A DNA stretch of 64,000 bases from Rhynchopus sp. YZ270_cl-10. Its lineage: Eukaryota; Euglenozoa; Diplonemea; Diplonemida; Diplonemidae. Shown in pieces: positions 53,193 through 63,419 of the stretch. The position numbers and the translations under genes were made by a program. The stretch is from the NCBI GenBank assembly GCA_964035575.1, contig OZ037834.1, forward strand, positions 124,001 through 188,000, in the 5' to 3' direction. Below the pieces are notes generated by a model. That model saw only the letters and a program-made list of their open reading frames with translations, searched no databases and was not told where the DNA came from. How positions within the stretch are numbered: position 1 is the stretch's first letter; the number at the start of each line of letters is the position of its first letter.

Positions 53193-55737
53193 ATGGACAC
53201 CGCTTTGAAGGCAATACTTGAGGGGACTTCATTTGACTCTCTTGATGAGGGGTCCAGACGTAACGCGATTCGCGCCGTTTTGAAGGAGGACGCCCCGACA
53301 TGCCAGGTGGCAGCGCTGTTGACCCTCCTGGCCCGGGAGGGGGAAAGCGCGGAGACGGTGAAGCTGTTTAGCGAGGAGTTGCTGCAGAAGGCGGTGCCAG
53401 TATCTGTGGAAGGCGCGGCGGATATTGTAGGGACCGGAGGGGACGGGAAGAACACCCTCAATGTGTCCACCCCAGCCTCCTTGATTGCAGCGGCAATGGG
53501 GGTTCCTGTTGCGAAGCATGGCAACCGATCCGCTTCGGCGCATTCAGGTAGTGCTGACGTTGCGGAATACCTCGGAGGGTGCCTTACCCTTACCCCAGAC
53601 CAGGCGGTGGAGACGCTCAAGGCATGTTCTTTTTGCTTTATTTTTGCACCGAATTTTCATCCGGCGTTGAAACCTCTTGGTCCCATCAGAAAACAATTAG
53701 GGTTTAAAACGGTGTTCAACCTTTTGGGACCTCTTTTGAATCCATGCAAACCAACTCATATGGTGGTAGGCGTTGGGAAGCGCGAAAAGGTTGATGTAAT
53801 TGTTGGCGCACTGGAGAAGAATTCCAATCTGAAATGCCTGGTAGTGCACTCAGAGGACGGTCTCGATAAGATTAGTTCACGGGTTGCGACGCATACGTGG
53901 TTGGTCCAGAGTGGGACCAAAACGAAATACGAAAAACTGACCCCAACCACCCTAGGCCTCACCCCCACCATCTATGATTCTGAATCCTATTTCGAAGGTG
54001 GAGGTGGACCCATTGAAAATGCTGCAACCATCATCAGGGTGCTTGAAGGGCGGGGTCGGTCTGCGCAAGATTTTGTTTGCGTCCAGGCAGCAGCGCTCGC
54101 TGTGGTAACCGGTAAGGCGGCATCTTATGCAGAAGGACTGTCTCAGGCAAGATCTGTCATTGAAAATGGAAGTGCCCGCGCATTGCTTGATGAGTACGTA
54201 AGGAAAAGTACTCTTGCAGGGAAGGCAGGTAGTACAGACATCCTGTCGCGGATCATGAAGAGGAGAACAGTGGATCTGATGTTGGCGAAGGAGGCCGTCC
54301 CGTACGCCACCCTGGAGGAGCGTGTGGAGGCTAGGAAGGCGTCGGAGGGGGAGGGGGGGCCGGTGCCGCTGCTGTCGTTGTTCTCCGCAGAGGGGTTTGG
54401 GTTTTGTGCGGAGCTGAAGAGGGCGTCGCCGAGTGAAGGGGACATCTCGTCGGGGCGTGATGTGGTCGAGTTGGCAAGGGTGTATGCGGGGGCAGGTGTG
54501 CAGGTGATCTCGGTTCTGACAGAGCCTGTGTGGTTTAAGGGGAGTCTCGAGGATCTGGCAGCAGTGCGTACAGCGGTATGAGTTTGTTATTTTCTTTTTT
54601 TTGAGAACATTTTTTTTGCCATTCCTTTAAAAGAGAACGGAACATGCACGGTCCTGGAAAATCCAAGAAAATGGAGTCGGCGGCGGGGGGGCCAAAGAGG
54701 AAGTTGTGTCAAATATGTCGCACAATTGGTAGTTTTGTCATTGTGGAGTTACCTAACCATTTTTGCCACTACGTCCTTTTCATACATTCAGCGGTGCCAA
54801 CATCTCACGTCATAATCATATTATAACAAAGGGCCATTATTCTGTGCAATAATTACCGTCACTAGACATCAGACCACATCACAACACATCCCAACACAGG
54901 TCCACGATGCGCCCTCTCGCCCGGCCATCCTCCGGAAGGACTTCATCTTCAGCAAGTACCAGGTATGTGACCAGATGCAGTAGCCCAAATAACCTTGGTC
55001 TACAAAGGAGTTCAGCGGATTTTTCGGGAATTTTTTTTGGGGGATAATTTGGTGTCCTTTTCTTTGGACGTCAAATAGAGTTGCCTTGCTGTATTCCCTT
55101 GAAACCACACACAGTTGATGCTGTGATAACCCTATTCTGATTAAAAGGTGAGGCTAAAATCCATCATCTTACACACCTTTGTGTTCTGGTCTACCAATGA
55201 AGTGTTGGGGGGTTTACCCCACGATGCACCCGGTCATTGTACCAAAAGGTACTTTGCTCATTTATTTATTACTCTAAAAATCCCCCCCCTCCACAGATCC
55301 TCGAGGCTCGTGCCCATGGTGCCGACACACTTCTTCTCATCGTTGCCGCAGCAGACGAGATGGCGGCACAGGGTGAGACCCTTGCCTCCCTCATTGCCTT
55401 CAGCAGGGAGCACGGCATGGAGCCCCTTGTGGAGGTGGTGAGCGAGGAGGAGGTGGACGCGGCCCTGTCTGCAGGGGCTGCCGTCATTGGTGTGAACAAC
55501 CGCGATCTGCGCACCTTCCGCATCGACCTGACACGTACCGGCACGCTCTTGGCGTACGCAAAGGCAAAACACCCAGAAGACGTTGTTGCCAAGACCCGCT
55601 GGATCGGCCTCAGTGGTGTGTCCTCCACCGACCACGTCCTCACAATGAAGCAGCAGCATGCCCAAGGTGTGCTCGTCGGCACCTCTCTCATGAGAGCAGA
55701 GGACCCTGCAGCGTTGATCGCAAGCTGGAGGATGTAG
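53193..55737 (+). CDS. trpDC: Bifunctional anthranilate phosphoribosyltransferase / indole-3-glycerol-phosphate synthase
   Basis: Exons 53193-54575, 54900-54962 and 55297-55737 give 628 residues; both junctions are phase 0 with GTATG donors and CACAG acceptors. Residues about 1-350 are TrpD: the glycine-rich GTGGDGKNTLNVST (80-93) and KHGNRSASAHSGSADV (108-123) bind PRPP and anthranilate. Residues about 365-628 are TrpC (IGPS): AELKRASPSEGDIS (406-419), RKDFIFSKYQ from the small exon 2, IGVNNRDLRTF and SGVSSTDHV near the end. The fusion would catalyse anthranilate to PRA and, after a separate isomerase step (TrpF), CdRP to indole-3-glycerol phosphate. TrpF is not fused, so the two activities are not consecutive. 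The ATG at 53193 follows C/T-rich sequence; an acceptor-like CACACACAG lies about 60 nt upstream. Confidence 0.93.
54576..54899 (+). other. Intron 1 of trpDC
   Basis: 324 nt, GTATGAGT to CCCAACACAG, phase 0. Read through, it would stop after one codon, and the exon 2 peptide VHDAPSRPAILRKDFIF restores the IGPS consensus. No repeat copy inside. Confidence 0.9.
54963..55296 (+). other. Intron 2 of trpDC, carrying repeat X
   Basis: 334 nt, GTATGTGA to CCCCCCCTCCACAG, phase 0. Bases 55190-55262 resemble repeat X (GTTTACCCCACGATGCACCC, then GGTCATTGTACCAAAAGGTA), ending about 35 nt before the acceptor. Confidence 0.88.
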
Positions 55738-56381
55738 GAGGCTAGAGGAGGTGGGTTTTCTTGTAGGGGGGGAGATGTTGGGTAGGGCACGTTACTGTGT
55801 TAAAATCCTTCTCAGTGGATGCACAGATGTCTGCAGGGAAAGGTGGTGGTTGTGGTGTGTTTACTTTGATACTGCGGTGGGTCAAAGGTTTGAGAAAAAA
55901 GGCTCTTGTACTATGCCACCTCTTTTCAATAAAAGACGACACAAATTGCAGTGCGTTCTTTTCATGTATTATAATAAGGCCAAATTGGTAAGCATTTTTC
56001 TTCTTTTTTTTTCAACTTTTTTTCCAAGGTGATTCAGGCACAGCTGCTTAGTTTCATCATGACAAAAACTTTTTTCCAAATTTCCTTTATTTTTTTTTAA
56101 AAAAAACAACAAAAAACGTTAACCGTCTCTAGCTTGCAGTTTCCCTTCAACGTAACTAGCGTCGTGTTGTGTGATGTGCTGTGTGAATAGTTGCTGAGTG
56201 GTGATGTGTGTGTGCGCGAAGTCCTGAACAGCTTTGCCCTACCACCCCTACCATTTCAGACGCCTTTTTCTTCTGTGTTTTTTGACAGCCCCTTTGTTTT
56301 GTGTAATTTGCAACAATCTCCGCAGTAAAGCTGAAGAAAAAACATAAAACATAAAAAAATAAATGTCATGTTTTCCCTTTT
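55738..56381. other. Intergenic stretch between trpDC and the Rab gene
   Basis: An AATAAA at about 55928 could serve as a poly(A) signal for trpDC. The rest is T-rich, without a recognisable gene. Confidence 0.4.
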
Positions 56382-56610
56382 TCCGCCCAAATTAGCTCAG
56401 GGTTTGTGCTCACCCCAACCGGACCCTCCATCACACAGTTTTTCGTTCATATCCCTGTGTTCGCAATGATTGATCATCATGATGAGTGGAAGCGGGAGTA
56501 GCACACATACCAGATGAAAAACCACGAAAATGGATGTAAGACTGCATGGTTTGGGTGTCACCACCCCCCAGTACAACCAGCCATTTGCACCATTTTCAAG
56601 CCAACTTTTT
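56382..56610 (+). repeat. Dispersed repeat X, copy 5 (longest)
   Basis: Begins TCCGCCCAAATTAGCTCAGG (compare 10137), then GTAAGACTGCATGGTTTGGG (compare 47473), then CAGTACAACCAGCCAT and a CAAGCCAACTTTTT end. It combines the parts seen separately in other copies, suggesting a full length near 230 bp. It lies upstream of the Rab gene acceptor. Confidence 0.7.
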
Positions 56611-56659
56611 ACCCCCCTCTTTTCCCAAACTCTTTTCTTTTCACTGGCTTTTTGAGTCG

Positions 56660-56730
56660 CCCCACAAACCTGCTTTTTTTTTAAACCACCCCCCACCACC
56701 ACCACCCACTTCCGACAGACATTCCCCACA
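56660..56730 (+). promoter_or_regulatory. Pyrimidine tract with AG before the Rab gene
   Basis: Long C/T/A tract of CCACCA type ending CTTCCGACAG near 56719, about 90 nt before the ATG; a second C/T tract follows up to the start codon. Acceptor-like, as at the other genes. Confidence 0.5.
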
Positions 56731-56808
56731 CATACACTCCCATATCCCTATCCCCCCTCCCCTCCCTTCCCCTTCCCCATACACTACTTCTTTGTGTTCT
56801 TCCTTCTG

Positions 56809-57996
56809 ATGGCACCCCAGGAGCCCCACCAAGATGGTGGAGAGTACGAAGGAAGGGTGCTCGAGGAGACCGCCGCACCACGCCCAGCAAAGACACTGAG
56901 TGCCGTCGGGATGTGGCTAGTGTCGCATAGTCTGAATGAATATGTCACGTTGATGGAGCAGGAGGGCTACGACGACCTTGAGGATTTGACTGCCTTGGTG
57001 ACAGAAGAAGATAACTTCGAACGCCTGGTGACAAGGGAAGGCCACAGACGGAAGATTGTGCGGTTGCTTCTCCCTTCCAGCGCTCATAGCTCCCCTGCTC
57101 TGATGCAGCCGTCGCCAGGTGCTCCGCAGGGTGTCTCGACTGCAGCAGTGGGGGGCACCCCAGCTGATCAATCTTCTCAGCATTCGTATACCACTGCCAG
57201 GTCTTCGTCTACCAACAACTCGCCTTCGCATGATACACAACAGCAGTTTGCTGCAGGGTCTGTAGGGGCAGTGTTGCCGCATGGTGGGATGACTGAGCTG
57301 GGACGGTACAAAGTTATCGTGGTAGGCGACGCAGGGACCGGAAAGACCTCATTCATCCACCAACTCGTGCATTCCAAATTCAACGGAAACACAAAAGCAA
57401 CAATCGGATTGGATTGGAGGGAAAAGCAGGTGGACGTCGCTGGGGGGCATGTGACCATTCAGTTTTGGGATATTTCTGGGCAAGAAAGGTTTGCGAATGT
57501 GACCAGAGCCTATTACCAAGGTGCGCATGGAGCTATAGTGTGCTATGATCGGTCAAACCCTAACAGTCTTGCGACAGTGGAGAAGTGGAAGAAGGATATT
57601 GATGGCAAGGTGTTTGTGGGGGGTGGGGATGAGGGGACGATAATACCGAGTGTTTTGTTGGCAACAAAGTGTGATTTGCCAGATGGCCGTTCAGAAAGTG
57701 CAGCAGAAGTGCAGGCACTGTGCGCGGAGCTTGGATTCAAGGAACACTTCGAAACCTCCGCAAAACAGAACATGAATGTGCACTCCTCAATTGAGAAGTT
57801 CGTTGCCGAGCTCCAGCATTACCACTCCCCCGAGAGGAACGCGCTTCACAACCCACACAACGCAGCTCTCAGCAAACGTGGCTCCACCATGTCTCTCGTA
57901 GTAGCCACCACAGCTGAAGGCTTTGATATTAATACCGGAGCGGGTCCAAGACCATCAAGAAAAACGCCAGGATCTCATAAGAAGAGATGCTGCTGA
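56809..57996 (+). CDS. SAM-domain Rab32-like GTPase
   Basis: 395 residues, no intron. Residues about 29-88 fit a SAM domain (VGMWLVSHSLNEYVTLMEQE, then LEDLTALV and RRKIVRLLL). A Ser/Gln-rich linker (89-160) joins it to a Ras-superfamily G domain: P-loop GDAGTGKTS (173-181), switch I ATIGLDW, switch II DISGQERFANVTRAYY, TKCD (286-289) and ETSAK (315-319). The YKVIVVGD opening, WDISGQERFANVTR-type switch II, KWKKDIDGKVF and the long TSAK-proximal region are Rab32/38-like. Rab32 directs vesicles to lysosome-related or mitochondrial membranes. The C-terminal KKRCC is a double-geranylgeranylation signal. All nucleotide-binding and catalytic residues (Gln225) are present. A SAM domain ahead of a Rab is unusual. 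The ATG at 56809 is preferred over an upstream in-frame GTG. Confidence 0.9.
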   Translation: MAPQEPHQDGGEYEGRVLEETAAPRPAKTLSAVGMWLVSHSLNEYVTLMEQEGYDDLEDLTALVTEEDNFERLVTREGHRRKIVRLLLPSSAHSSPALMQPSPGAPQGVSTAAVGGTPADQSSQHSYTTARSSSTNNSPSHDTQQQFAAGSVGAVLPHGGMTELGRYKVIVVGDAGTGKTSFIHQLVHSKFNGNTKATIGLDWREKQVDVAGGHVTIQFWDISGQERFANVTRAYYQGAHGAIVCYDRSNPNSLATVEKWKKDIDGKVFVGGGDEGTIIPSVLLATKCDLPDGRSESAAEVQALCAELGFKEHFETSAKQNMNVHSSIEKFVAELQHYHSPERNALHNPHNAALSKRGSTMSLVVATTAEGFDINTGAGPRPSRKTPGSHKKRCC

Positions 57997-58569
57997 AATA
58001 AAAGGGGGGTAGATGAACGAAAAAAAAAAAAAGGTGAAAATTGTTGAAAAAAAATGTGGTTTTTCTTTCCTTGTAAATCTGTATGTTTTTTTTTTGAGAT
58101 GTTCAATAATGAGATGTAATTCGTATCAATTTTTTCCCCGTGTTTTTTTGTTTTTTTTTTTGTCTTTTTTTTGGTGACTAAGCATACGAGAGGATTAAGG
58201 TATCATCTAACAAACGTTTCCCTCTTCTTCCCCCATTCCTTTCCCCTTCAATTACCAAAAGGCACTGTTTCAGAACTGTAAACAGTCGCGTCACTATTAT
58301 TTCCAGCAATTTTTATAGCAAAGCAAGCAAGAACATAACCAGGTCCTCCAACGGTAGATGGGCCTACACGCCAAACCAGAAGGCGGAGCACCTCCCAAAA
58401 TTTTCCAATTTTCATCAAACAGGCCTGACGTTGGGGTGAGAACAAAAGGGGCATGACCCAAGGACCCAGGGACTCAGGTCTTGGGCTAGTTCCGAATGGG
58501 CTTAAGTCGTGTAGCCACACTCCACCCGACAGAGCGGAAAGAACACCTCCCCACCAGACTAGTACCCAA
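57997..58569. other. Downstream stretch of the Rab gene
   Basis: T-homopolymer-rich to 58200, then about 300 bp of mixed sequence without a recognisable gene. Confidence 0.45.
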
Positions 58570-58725
58570 CACGACGGGACTCAGTGACAAGTGACAAGTG
58601 AAAATAACAAGTGATTTATGACAAGTGAAATGACAAATACGTCACTTGTCATGACAAGTGATTTACTTGTCATTCACTTGTCATTTTTATTTGTCATTTG
58701 TTGCTTGTCACTGGGTCCTGTCGTG
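58570..58725. mobile_element. Foldback element with TGACAAGTGA iterations
   Basis: Ends CACGACGGGACTCAGTGACA and the inverse of CACGACAGGACCCAGTGACA. The interior is a run of TGACAAGTGA/TCACTTGTCA in both orientations. The terminal CACGACGG resembles that of element I. No clear target duplication. Confidence 0.65.
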
Positions 58726-59267
58726 CAAGGCAACTCGTATTCTATTTTTTGGTTTTGGGTTTATAACCGAAACAGAAACAAAAACGAAATAAAATAAAAT
58801 ACCCGGTTGAGTTGCTCCTGGACGCAGATCCTTGTTGACACTGTCACAGCCTCACATTGCCCCTATATTCTGCTAGTGTGTACGTTTTTTTTTTCCCCGC
58901 TAACTTTTGGGTCAACGTGTGGTCGTTTGTTTGACACTTCACCATTATTATTTGTGTGTCCATCCTGTGATAGATAGTCTAAAAAAGCGAACACAAATTG
59001 TATGTCACTTTTTTTTGTGTATCTTTTTGAGGTATCTTAACTGGGCTTTCCTTTTTTTGGAAAAAAAGAGGGGAAAAAAAAACACTCTTATTTTATGTTA
59101 ATCTTGTACCTCTTGCCTGTGAAGACGATTTGCGTGGTGCGCTGACTGTTATCAGAGTATCAAAAAAAAGCAAAAAAAGTCTCTAAATTGTTCCTTTGAA
59201 CAACACGTGTGTTATTATTCTAGTAAGGAGTAGCAAAACTCTACCCTACTTTTTTTTCTTGTTTTTT
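58726..59267. other. AT-rich spacer
   Basis: Homopolymer-rich. No gene or repeat copy recognised. Confidence 0.4.
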
Positions 59268-59402
59268 TGTCACCCCATGAAATGAAGGAGGAAAATAGAA
59301 ACAAAGCATTTTTGAATACACTTGATGTTCTGGGGGGGACGAACCGTGCTGCAGAACCCACTCCTCATCAATCAGGTCGGAGGTGTGTGCGTTTCACCAC
59401 AA
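59268..59402 (+). repeat. Dispersed repeat W, copy 2
   Basis: TGTCACCCCATGAAATGAAG, GGGACGAACCGTGCTGCAGA and GCGTTTCACCACAACC match 52919-53043. Confidence 0.7.
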
Positions 59403-59550
59403 CCTCTCTCCCATGGGTTTTTTATCGTGTGATGAGTGTTACGTTTCTATTTCTTTTTTTAAATGCTCACAATGTTCTTTGTGGACGTCTTCTTACATAG
59501 AATAGAGGAGTATAAGGGGGGGTTAATATTTCCATTTTTGACCAAACAAC

Positions 59551-60196
59551 GATGGAGAACTCCATCAAGGCTCTCGGGGGGGGTGATTTTGCCCAAAAAT
59601 CCCCAAAAAAAAAAAAAAAAAACGGATTTTGGGGGGGGTGATTTTTTAGGAAAATCACCCCCCCAAAAAAAAAAAAAGTTGGGAAATCCGGATTTTTTTT
59701 TGGGGGGTCTTTCTACTAGAGCTCCGTTGTTCACACAGCAGTGAACAAAGTGACCGTCACAGCCAGAACGCGACTCAATTGGTCAAACGCCGAAGGAAAA
59801 AGGAAGCATACAGCATGGCGAAAGAAAAAAGTAGCGTACCGTGCGCCTGCGGCGCAAGCTTACAACCATCCTTCCCTTTGACATAGTTTGGCTGTAATAA
59901 TGTGCAATTTTAAGCGCATGTTGCGTACCGTGGCTTCGCCAGAAACTTTCGTTTAGCAAAATATGGAAGTAAAATTCATGCAAACTGACGATAATTACCA
60001 ACGACAGTGCCATTTTATGTCAACATTTTATAGAAATGTTGCGTACCGTGGCTTCGCCCGGAACCTTTCGGGTGCCATGACCGCTGTTTCTTTCCCACGT
60101 CCCTCCCTTTGCACATAGTGTGGGGAAATTTTTTTGACCCCAAATCACCCCCTTTTTGGGTTTTGGGGGTGATCTCCGAGAGCCCTGAACTCCATC
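59551..60196. mobile_element. Inverted-repeat element with GATGGAG ends
   Basis: Ends GATGGAGAACTCCATCAAGG plus CTCTCGG on the left, and on the right the inverse of GATGGAGTTCAGGGCTCTCG. G/C runs near 59640 can fold back (GGGGGGGTGATTTT with AAAATCACCCCCCC). The interior has a repeated word GCGTACCGTGGCTTCGCC at 59925 and 60039. No coding sequence. Confidence 0.5.
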
Positions 60197-60237
60197 TTTA
60201 AAAAAAAAAAAAATATTGATCATTATTTTAGTAGTTT

Positions 60238-60320
60238 GTGCGGTCAGCAACCCAGTTCTTCCCCCCCAGGGTTCTCCCGTAGTTCACTCACGGGTTTCCC
60301 GTGAACCGCTGACCCGCGCC
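60238..60320. other. Hairpin-forming GC-rich segment
   Basis: GCGGTCAGC (60240) pairs with GCTGACCCGC (60308), and GTTCACTCACGGG pairs with CCCGTGAAC inside. It could be a small element or a structured RNA; it is not a recognisable tRNA. Confidence 0.35.
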
Positions 60321-60867
60321 ATTAGTTAGTGATTAGCTGTATTGTGAGAATTGCCCATCATTAATACATAATTATCACAGTACAGCCAACCGCTACCAAG
60401 TTGTGTCTACGTGTATAGGTACGTTGCGCACTTTTCAACACATTACTTATTGTAGGGGTGACGATGATAGTGGATACACATTCACAGAGAACCTACAAAA
60501 AAACAACAAAAAAAGGGAAAAAAGTGTCATCAATTACCATTATTTTGTTCAACAGTTCTTGCCAAAAAAAATTGTGGTATTTCTTTTTAGGTGGCAAAGC
60601 ACAAAGAGGCTTAGGTTCATCTTATAAACTTTTTCTTCTTCCACAGTTCACCCTTCCCTTCATCACTCAGGAATGTTCCCACTCCCTTATAAAGAAAAGC
60701 AAAATAGCAAACGTCTTTTGTTCTAAGTTTACCGTTTTTTCCACTTTAGACCATTTTGTTTTGTTTCTCAAATAAATCGTAACTGTTGATTTTTTTTTGA
60801 GAGAATTTAGGAGAAAAACTAGACGATATCATCCGCCAACTGATCTTGATAACAATAAAAAAAAACA

Positions 60868-60912
60868 GTGGAGCACACTCTAGGGTGGCTACACTAATCC
60901 AACCAAGTTTTC
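60868..60912 (+). repeat. Dispersed repeat Y, copy 3 (empty site)
   Basis: GTGGAGCACACTCTAGGGTG followed by GCTACACTAATCCAACCAAG, uninterrupted. It gives the pre-insertion order for the copy at 51599. Confidence 0.8.
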
Positions 60913-61071
60913 CAAAAAAACAGTGTTTTTCGTTGAACGCAGCCTAATAGGGGTTAAAAATCTGTTTGGCGCAAAAGGTGAAAGGATTCAAGGGGAAATG
61001 TCTGTTATACAAGATCTGAACATTGGCTTTCTTTTTGTCTAGTTTCTTAATACACTATGTGTTAAGAAAAA

Positions 61072-61145
61072 TGGTTGAAAGGGGGTTGCTACTTTTGTGC
61101 TACTTTCTGCTATTTTCTGCTATTTTGGGGTCGTCAGCCACACCA
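61072..61145. mobile_element. Short inverted-repeat element T, copy 3 (degenerate)
   Basis: Left end TGGTTGAAAGGGGG is degenerate, right end GTCAGCCACACCA is clear; the middle is a CTGCTATTTT repeat. Confidence 0.45.
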
Positions 61146-61724
61146 AAAAAGTAATCAGTTGTTCATTCGTTCTCATGCAAAATTCTTATTAGTTGTTGCT
61201 TTGTAATGCCGGGTGCCTATTTGACGTTATGTCCTCATTTTTCTCCCCTCCGTTTTTTCCCCCACATAAAAACCTTCCCGTTCGTTCAGATGATGTTCTA
61301 ATGTTCTTTGTTTAAATACTTTCAAACAAAATGGGCTTCAATTCATTTAACCATTGTGGAGATATCACAATGCTAATATTACCCCTGTGTTGTGCACGAG
61401 AGGTTCATTCATCTTCAAAATTTTTCTTTTTTCTCTGAGGCTATTTCATGATAGTGGCCAGCAGAACGCCCAGAATGTGTATGTCAGGGGCTTATATAGG
61501 GGGGGGTAAACCCTGGTCCGTCTGACTAGGTTTTTCATGCGCTTTTTTTCCGTTTGGCCCGCTTTTTTTTTGGCCACCAAATGAAAAAAAAAAAAAGATA
61601 CTTAGTTATTTACCCCTCCTATGTTTTCTTGGATCACAGTGTAATAAACTTTCAAGTTTTTTTTCTCTCTTTTAAAGGTGACTAGACGATCAAATTTTCT
61701 CTCTTTCTCTCTCCTTTATTTTTA
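61146..61724. other. Spacer without recognised content
   Basis: AT-rich, short open frames only. Nothing recognised. Confidence 0.4.
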
Positions 61725-61768
61725 TAGGTACACTGTCACGAGAGGGCTTTGTATTTCAAGTCAACCCC
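61725..61768 (+). repeat. Dispersed repeat X, copy 6 (partial)
   Basis: TAGGTACACTGTCACGAGAG, then GGCTTTGTATTTCAAGTCAA. It is preceded here by a T/C tract and TAG. Confidence 0.65.
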
Positions 61769-61781
61769 CCCTTTTTTTTAT

Positions 61782-61905
61782 ACCTACAAACGTAGCTTAA
61801 TAGTTCCTTAGATACGGTTCGCCAATCACCCCCCCTCCAACAGGGTAATTTGTGCACTCAACGAAAAAAGCCTTTTTTCCTTTTACTTACCCTATCAGAG
61901 TTACT
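61782..61905 (+). repeat. Direct repeat pair, copy 1
   Basis: TACCTACAAACGTAGCTTAA ... CGCCAATCACCCCCCCTCCA ... TTACTTACCCTATCAGAGTT. It is repeated about 500 bp downstream at 62285-62430. Confidence 0.7.
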
Positions 61906-62114
61906 ATTTTTTTTTGTCCAATTCTGTCCGTGTGTAGTGCATGTGACACCGAGAGATACGATGCGTGCTGCAAAAGCGCAGAAGGAGAGAGAACAGCGGC
62001 CCGCTCTGATAGAGCGAGGCTCTTTTCCCCCCTTCTAAACCTTGCTCCCTTTTTTTCTCTGCAAAAGCACCCCCAGCAACGCGTCAATTCCCGATCTCTC
62101 TTTTCTCTCTCTCC

Positions 62115-62168
62115 TTTGTTTGATAAATTGATAAATTGATAAATTGATAAATTGATAAATTGATAAAT
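62115..62168 (+). repeat. (GATAAATT)n short tandem repeat
   Basis: Six perfect 8-bp units leading into repeat Z copy 3. Confidence 0.9.
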
Positions 62169-62265
62169 TGACAACGTGGGGTCACCTCGATTTTTTTTCT
62201 CTTCTTCGTGTGATCTCCACGCAGCCCGTCACCTTCCTATATCGCGTTTCGTGGATACTGCTGCC
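62162..62265 (+). repeat. Dispersed repeat Z, copy 3
   Basis: GTGGGGTCACCTCG, CGTGTGATCTCCACGCAGCC and GTTTCGTGGATACTG match the copies at 841 and 4648. Confidence 0.65.
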
Positions 62266-62284
62266 TTTTATATATTTTTTTTAA

Positions 62285-62430
62285 ATATACCTACAAAAGC
62301 GTAGCTTAAAGGAGAAAATAGTTCCCTCAGATACGGTCGCCAATCACCCCCCCTCCAACAGGGTAATTGTGCAATCAACGGAAACATCTTTTTTTTTCCC
62401 CTTTTACTTACCCTATCAGAGTTACTATTT
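62285..62430 (+). repeat. Direct repeat pair, copy 2
   Basis: Second copy of 61782-61905, with small insertions. The two copies flank repeat Z copy 3 and CT-rich sequence. Confidence 0.7.
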
Positions 62431-62930
62431 TTGTGGGAGGTGCCCTGCGTCCGCCGGTGTACGGTGAGGCGTTTGCACTTTCAACTTCTCCTTTTTTTTT
62501 GTGTGTCGATTACCCCCCCCTACTGCAAAGCGGGCCTCCTCTCCTATTTTGCTCTCTTTTAAGGATTCGTGTGAACAAAAAAAGCGTGGTCACTGCTATC
62601 ACAGTGAGAGTAGTGTCTACAACCCTGTTTTTTATATAAATCTTCTTGATGACGTCGTGAAGCAAGGCCTTTCGACTCCTGTCTTAATAAACACTAGTGG
62701 TGGGCTGTTTTGATGATAGTTACCTCTATCGCAATACATAATACACAATACAGCTGTACTGTGAATGTGTGTTATATTATGATAGAGCAATTATCATCAA
62801 TACAGCACAAAACCACTACCAAAAAAACCCCTCCCTTCTTTTTTGCTTTCTCAAAAAAAAAAAAAAATTAGTAGGGGGGCGTTAATGTGGTAAAAAAGTG
62901 AGTGGCATGTAAAAATAACTATTTATTACT

Positions 62931-63417
62931 TGGTGCTTCCCGGGGGGTATGCATTTCACAAATTTTCAATTCAATTCACAACTTTTCACAACTATTCACA
63001 ACTTTTCACTACCCTTTTTTCTCTCGTTGGTGAAGCTCTTAAACGCCGGCATTTGCATTTCCGGAATCCGTACGGCCAGTGGTGGGGTCAATTTGCCGAA
63101 ATGGACAAGTTCTCGTCATTTCCGCACATCACACAGTACACAGGTACACAGGTACACCACATCACGTTCTATCTTGTGAATCCCAGCGTACCCCTCAATG
63201 GGTGGGTCACCACCCCGCCCAAAAAAAAAGCACACAAAAAAAAAAAATCAATTCACAACTTTTCACAACTATTCACAACTTTTCACATTTTTTCACAATT
63301 TTTCACCACTTTTCACCAGCCTTCACAATTTTGTAGCGGTTTTCGTGTTGTGAAAATTTGTGAAAACTTGTCACATTTTGTGAAAATTTGTGAAATGCAC
63401 ACCCCCCGGGAAGCACC
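62931..63417. mobile_element. Foldback element with TTCACAACT iterations and ATTACT duplication
   Basis: About 487 bp. Inverted ends GGTGCTTCCCGGGGGGTATG and its near-inverse, continuing through GCATTTCACAAATTTT. Each side has runs of CACAACTTTT. Flanks carry ATTACT at 62925-62930 and 63418-63423. The middle (about 63040-63220) is GC-richer, but no protein family was recognised. Confidence 0.75.
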
Positions 63418-63419
63418 AT

